This document shows positions 5,007 through 7,409 of a DNA stretch of 7,409 bases, one piece after another (position 1 is the first letter of the stretch; the number at the start of each line of letters is the position of its first letter). The stretch comes from Candidatus Methanomarinus sp. HR1. Its GTDB lineage: Archaea > Halobacteriota > Methanosarcinia > Methanosarcinales > Methanocomedenaceae. The position numbers and the translations under genes are program-made. Under the pieces are notes generated by a model. That model searched no databases. It saw only the letters and a list, made by a program, of their open reading frames with translations, and was not told the origin of the DNA. Location: contig MZXQ01000332.1 in assembly GCA_002926195.1 (NCBI GenBank), positions 1 to 7,409 on the forward strand, given 5' to 3'.

Positions 5007-6287
5007 ATGAGTCTGGTCAAGGAAGCAAAAAATGGTAAAATCACAGAAGAAATGCAGACAGTAGCCAAAATCGAAGGAGTCGAACCTGATTTTGTTAGAA
5101 GAGGGATTGCTTCAGGCAGAATTGTCATACCTGTCACACCTTATCGGGATATCAAATTCTGCGGTATAGGTAAGGGCCTTACAACCAAAGTAAATGCCTC
5201 GATAGGAACATCTTCTGATATAGTAGATGTTGATCTGGAAATAGAGAAAGCTAAAGTTGCAGAAGCTGCGGGTGCTGATACTTTAATGGAACTATCTACC
5301 GGCGGAGATTTTCTTGATATAAGAAAACGTGTAGCTGATGCTGTTTCATTATCCGTAGGTTGTGTACCCCTGTATCAAGCATTTATAGAGGCAGCAAGGA
5401 AACATGGTTCTGTAGTGCATATGACAGAAGACGAACTTTTCAAAGCAACAGCAGACCAGGCAAAACTGGGTTCGAACTTTATGGCTATACATACCGGGAT
5501 CAATTTGATAACTGTTGAAAGACTCAGAAGACAAGGTCGCTATGGCGGATTGTGTTCAAGGGGCGGTGCGTTTATGACTGCATGGATGATCCATAACGAA
5601 AAGGAAAATCCACTATATAGTGAATTCGACTATCTCTTAGAGATCATGAAAGAACATGAGGTAACACTATCAATGGGCAATGGTATGCGTGCACCTGCAG
5701 TTCACGATGCTACTGATAGAGCACAGATACAGGAACTGATCATGAACGCAGAGCTAGCTGATCAGGCACATGATGAGAATGTACAGGTCATTGTCGAAGG
5801 ACCGGGACATGTACCTATTGATGAGATTGAGACCAATGTCACATTAATGAAACGTATGACCAACAATAAGCCGTTCTATGTACTGGGTCCGCTTGTCTGT
5901 GATATAGCACCAGGGTATGACCATATCGTAACAGCGATAGGAGCGGCCATATCAAGTGCAAAGGGATGCGATTTTCTTTGTTATGTCACACCCGCAGAGC
6001 ATCTGGCGCTACCTAATGCAGAGGATGTTAGAGTAGGAGTGATGGCTTCAAGGATAGCTGCTCATATAGGCGATATGATCAAACTTGGCAAGCGTGATCA
6101 GGATCTGGAAATGGGCAGAGCGCGCCGAGACCTGGACTGGGATAAAATGTATGATCTGGCTATCGATCCTGAATATGCAAAGCAGATCAGAAGCAGCAGA
6201 CTACCTGATGATAAAGAAGCCTGTACAATGTGCGGTGATTACTGCGCATTAAAGATTGTAAAAGAGAGTTTCAATTTCACGAAATAG
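5007..6287 (+). CDS. thiC: ThiC-family radical SAM enzyme: phosphomethylpyrimidine synthase, or BzaF-type hydroxybenzimidazole synthase
   Basis: ThiC is a cytosolic non-canonical radical SAM enzyme that rearranges aminoimidazole ribotide (AIR) to hydroxymethylpyrimidine phosphate for thiamine; the paralogue BzaF turns AIR into 5-hydroxybenzimidazole for cobamides. The 426-residue length fits archaeal ThiC and BzaF; the long N-terminal domain of E. coli ThiC is absent. Visible motifs are KVNASIGTS (61-69), ELSTGGDF (95-102), VPLYQA (120-125), IHTG (161-164), SRGG (184-187), EGPGHVP (264-270), APGYDHI (301-307), CYVTPAEH (325-332) and the C-terminal cluster motif CTMCGDYC (C406, C409, C413; CX2CX3C). 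Odd points: the usual SLGDGLRPG reads SMGNGMRAP (222-230), changing an AIR-contacting Asp to N225, and Cys replaces the usual residue at 119, 183 and 298 next to conserved motifs. The family is certain; which of the two products it makes is open. It is transcribed alone, divergent from the core-MetE gene. Confidence 0.88.
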   Translation: MSLVKEAKNGKITEEMQTVAKIEGVEPDFVRRGIASGRIVIPVTPYRDIKFCGIGKGLTTKVNASIGTSSDIVDVDLEIEKAKVAEAAGADTLMELSTGGDFLDIRKRVADAVSLSVGCVPLYQAFIEAARKHGSVVHMTEDELFKATADQAKLGSNFMAIHTGINLITVERLRRQGRYGGLCSRGGAFMTAWMIHNEKENPLYSEFDYLLEIMKEHEVTLSMGNGMRAPAVHDATDRAQIQELIMNAELADQAHDENVQVIVEGPGHVPIDEIETNVTLMKRMTNNKPFYVLGPLVCDIAPGYDHIVTAIGAAISSAKGCDFLCYVTPAEHLALPNAEDVRVGVMASRIAAHIGDMIKLGKRDQDLEMGRARRDLDWDKMYDLAIDPEYAKQIRSSRLPDDKEACTMCGDYCALKIVKESFNFTK

Positions 6288-6295
6288 ATACGATA

Positions 6296-7409
6296 TCAGG
6301 ATGTTATCATAACATCCTTTATTTTTTTTTCTATTGCATTTAGTTCATTTTGCACTTTTACAATTTGTTGGTCAGGATTACTAAATACTGCTAATATATA
6401 GTCATTATTAATACTAACAGCTACTATGAACTTATTAGAAATTTCTAATGTTATCCGGTTTGAAAACTCTTGTTCTTCAGATGGGGATTGATTGAGATTG
6501 AAAATGTCGCATATTTTCATTATTATTGATTTATTAGTTGAATCCGGGTCGCTGGAAGCAATAACTCTCCCATCCTTCTCTGTCAGGATTATATAGTTGA
6601 TCCATTCTTTGTTTGAATAATCTATAAGAGATGCCCGAAGAATATCAATGAGTGCATCTGGTAGTGAATTATTTAATGTATCATCATTCTTATTAACAAT
6701 TAGATTACCCATTCCGATAGACTCTAACATTTCAGACGCATAAGCCTCTAAATCAATATTTTTCATCATTTCTGCAAGTTCATCTGCCACTGCAGCAAAA
6801 TCCCCATCCTTTGATTCTATATCCATATCTATATCATGGGATATAAGGTTGGAAGAGGTACTGGCAACTTTTCGTAATAGTTTAGCCGCATATATCTGTT
6901 CATCATCATTTACACTATGCATGGATCTGATCAGGTCAACTGTATATTCCGAAAAGAACTCCGGATGTACTGTTCCAATATCATCCAGCATTTGATATGC
7001 TAATAAACGTATATGATTGTCCCTGTCATTTAATCTTTTTAATAATACAGGGACAACAGGCTGCATTAATTCGTTACGGTGACCTATAAGGATATTAAGT
7101 ATATCCATAGCTTTCAATGTAGTATTGGCATCGTGAGAGTCTGCTGACATCCGGATCAGTAATATAATAGTTTCTGATGATCTCATTAGAACTTCTGGCT
7201 TAGTCCTGGCAATATTAAGCAAAACATCAACACAAAACCCATAAGTCTCTATTTTTCTTGCCTCGATGATCTTCAATAACCCGGATGCAGTACCTCTAAT
7301 CAATTCAGGATGGGCACTGATGTTCTTAATTAACGAATCAACAAGTTTTTTATTACCGCGGCCTTCCCCTATTTTTATAATTGCTTTAATTGCTTGCTTA
7401 TCCGGTGAA
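6296..7409 (-). CDS. HEAT-like repeat protein with C-terminal Roadblock/LC7-like domain (N-terminus beyond window)
   Basis: The frame is open to the right edge, so the protein starts outside; 370 residues are present. Numbering from the first full codon, residues 1 to ~190 are paired amphipathic helices of HEAT/armadillo type. Examples are DKQAIKAIIKIGEGRGNKKL, PVVPVLLKRLNDRDNHIRLL and DEQIYAAKLLRKVAS, with the D..NHIRLLAYQ pattern typical of HEAT units. An acidic linker (~191-247; DIDMDIESKDGDF, DELAEMM) follows. Residues ~248-370 resemble a Roadblock/LC7 domain: a starting helix (DALIDILRASLID), then strands WINYIILTEKDGRVIASS, FSNRITLEISNKFIVAVSI and DYILAVFS, and a closing helix (IVKVQNELNAIEKKI). 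Roadblock domains bind or regulate small Ras-like GTPases; HEAT repeats are protein-binding scaffolds. No catalytic residues or membrane segments are visible. The precise function is unknown. Its 3' end hosts the thiC terminator. Confidence 0.75.
   Translation of the reverse strand, partial: SPDKQAIKAIIKIGEGRGNKKLVDSLIKNISAHPELIRGTASGLLKIIEARKIETYGFCVDVLLNIARTKPEVLMRSSETIILLIRMSADSHDANTTLKAMDILNILIGHRNELMQPVVPVLLKRLNDRDNHIRLLAYQMLDDIGTVHPEFFSEYTVDLIRSMHSVNDDEQIYAAKLLRKVASTSSNLISHDIDMDIESKDGDFAAVADELAEMMKNIDLEAYASEMLESIGMGNLIVNKNDDTLNNSLPDALIDILRASLIDYSNKEWINYIILTEKDGRVIASSDPDSTNKSIIMKICDIFNLNQSPSEEQEFSNRITLEISNKFIVAVSINNDYILAVFSNPDQQIVKVQNELNAIEKKIKDVMITS
6298..6330 (+). terminator. hairpin plus T-tract terminator of the ThiC-family gene
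   Basis: AGGATGTTAT and ATAACATCCT (6298-6307 and 6309-6318) are perfect inverted repeats about one base, forming an 8-bp stem with a 5-nt loop. TTATTTTTTTTT follows on the plus strand, ending in nine T's at 6322-6330. It begins 11 nt after the thiC stop. The element lies wholly inside the last codons and stop of the convergent HEAT/Roadblock gene. Confidence 0.8.

Noticed and set aside
4934..5137. Minus-strand open frame with a hydrophobic C-terminal stretch, crossing the thiC promoter and start
   Set aside because: The apparent hydrophobic segment comes from antisense reading of AT-rich promoter DNA; it overlaps the supported thiC start and has no ribosome site.
5349..5534. Cys-rich minus-strand open frame inside thiC
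   Set aside because: Antisense to conserved ThiC sequence; no domain or start signal.
7301..7303. TTG at 7303 as the start of the HEAT/Roadblock gene
   Set aside because: The frame continues without a stop to the window edge with further HEAT-like helical sequence, and no ribosome site precedes the TTG; the gene is simply truncated by the window.

Overview
The window reads as a stretch of archaeal chromosome, most likely from a methanogen- or methanotroph-type euryarchaeon related to the Methanosarcinales. The archaeal call rests on a ribosomal protein S17e gene (a family of archaea and eukaryotes, absent from bacteria), a free-standing 'core' methionine-synthase-like protein without the bacterial MetE N-terminal half, a short archaeal-type ThiC, and TATA-box-like promoters. 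The narrower lineage is inferred from the mix of xseA/xseB, S17e, dapA/dapB and a core-MetE protein, not proven. The DNA is AT-rich and gene-dense; no gap exceeds 300 bp, and I see no tRNA, rRNA, CRISPR array or insertion sequence.

Layout. From a divergent promoter region (4862-5006), seven genes run leftward on the minus strand: a core methionine-synthase-like methyltransferase, a DUF151 bifunctional nuclease-family protein, xseA and xseB (exonuclease VII), ribosomal protein S17e, dapA, and dapB, which runs off the left edge. xseA/xseB and dapA/dapB each share a 4-bp ATGA stop/start overlap and are surely co-translated. The other junctions are 43 to 91 bp and carry candidate promoters, so the block is probably several overlapping transcription units. 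Rightward from the divergent region runs a single ThiC-family radical-SAM gene. It ends 8 bp from the end of a convergent minus-strand gene, which runs off the right edge and encodes HEAT-like helical repeats joined to a Roadblock/LC7-like domain.

Functions. DapA and DapB are consecutive steps from aspartate semialdehyde to lysine/diaminopimelate. XseA and XseB are the two subunits of one single-strand exonuclease; the neighbouring DUF151 protein may be another nucleic-acid enzyme. The divergent pair joins a corrinoid-linked methyl-transfer family (core MetE) to a ThiC-family enzyme that acts on aminoimidazole ribotide, a precursor of thiamine and, through the BzaF paralogue, of the cobamide lower ligand. 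Translation signals are consistent: dapB, S17e, xseB and thiC all have GGAG exactly 7 nt before ATG. The methyltransferase gene has no Shine-Dalgarno and a TATA box about 27 nt before its ATG, which suggests a leaderless mRNA.

Most interesting points: the altered zinc motif (HxH instead of HxC) in the methionine-synthase-like protein; a ThiC-family protein with Asp-to-Asn in the SLGDG-type motif and extra cysteines beside active-site motifs, which raises the 5-hydroxybenzimidazole synthase alternative; the HEAT-Roadblock fusion; and a hairpin plus T-tract terminator for thiC embedded in the coding end of the convergent gene.
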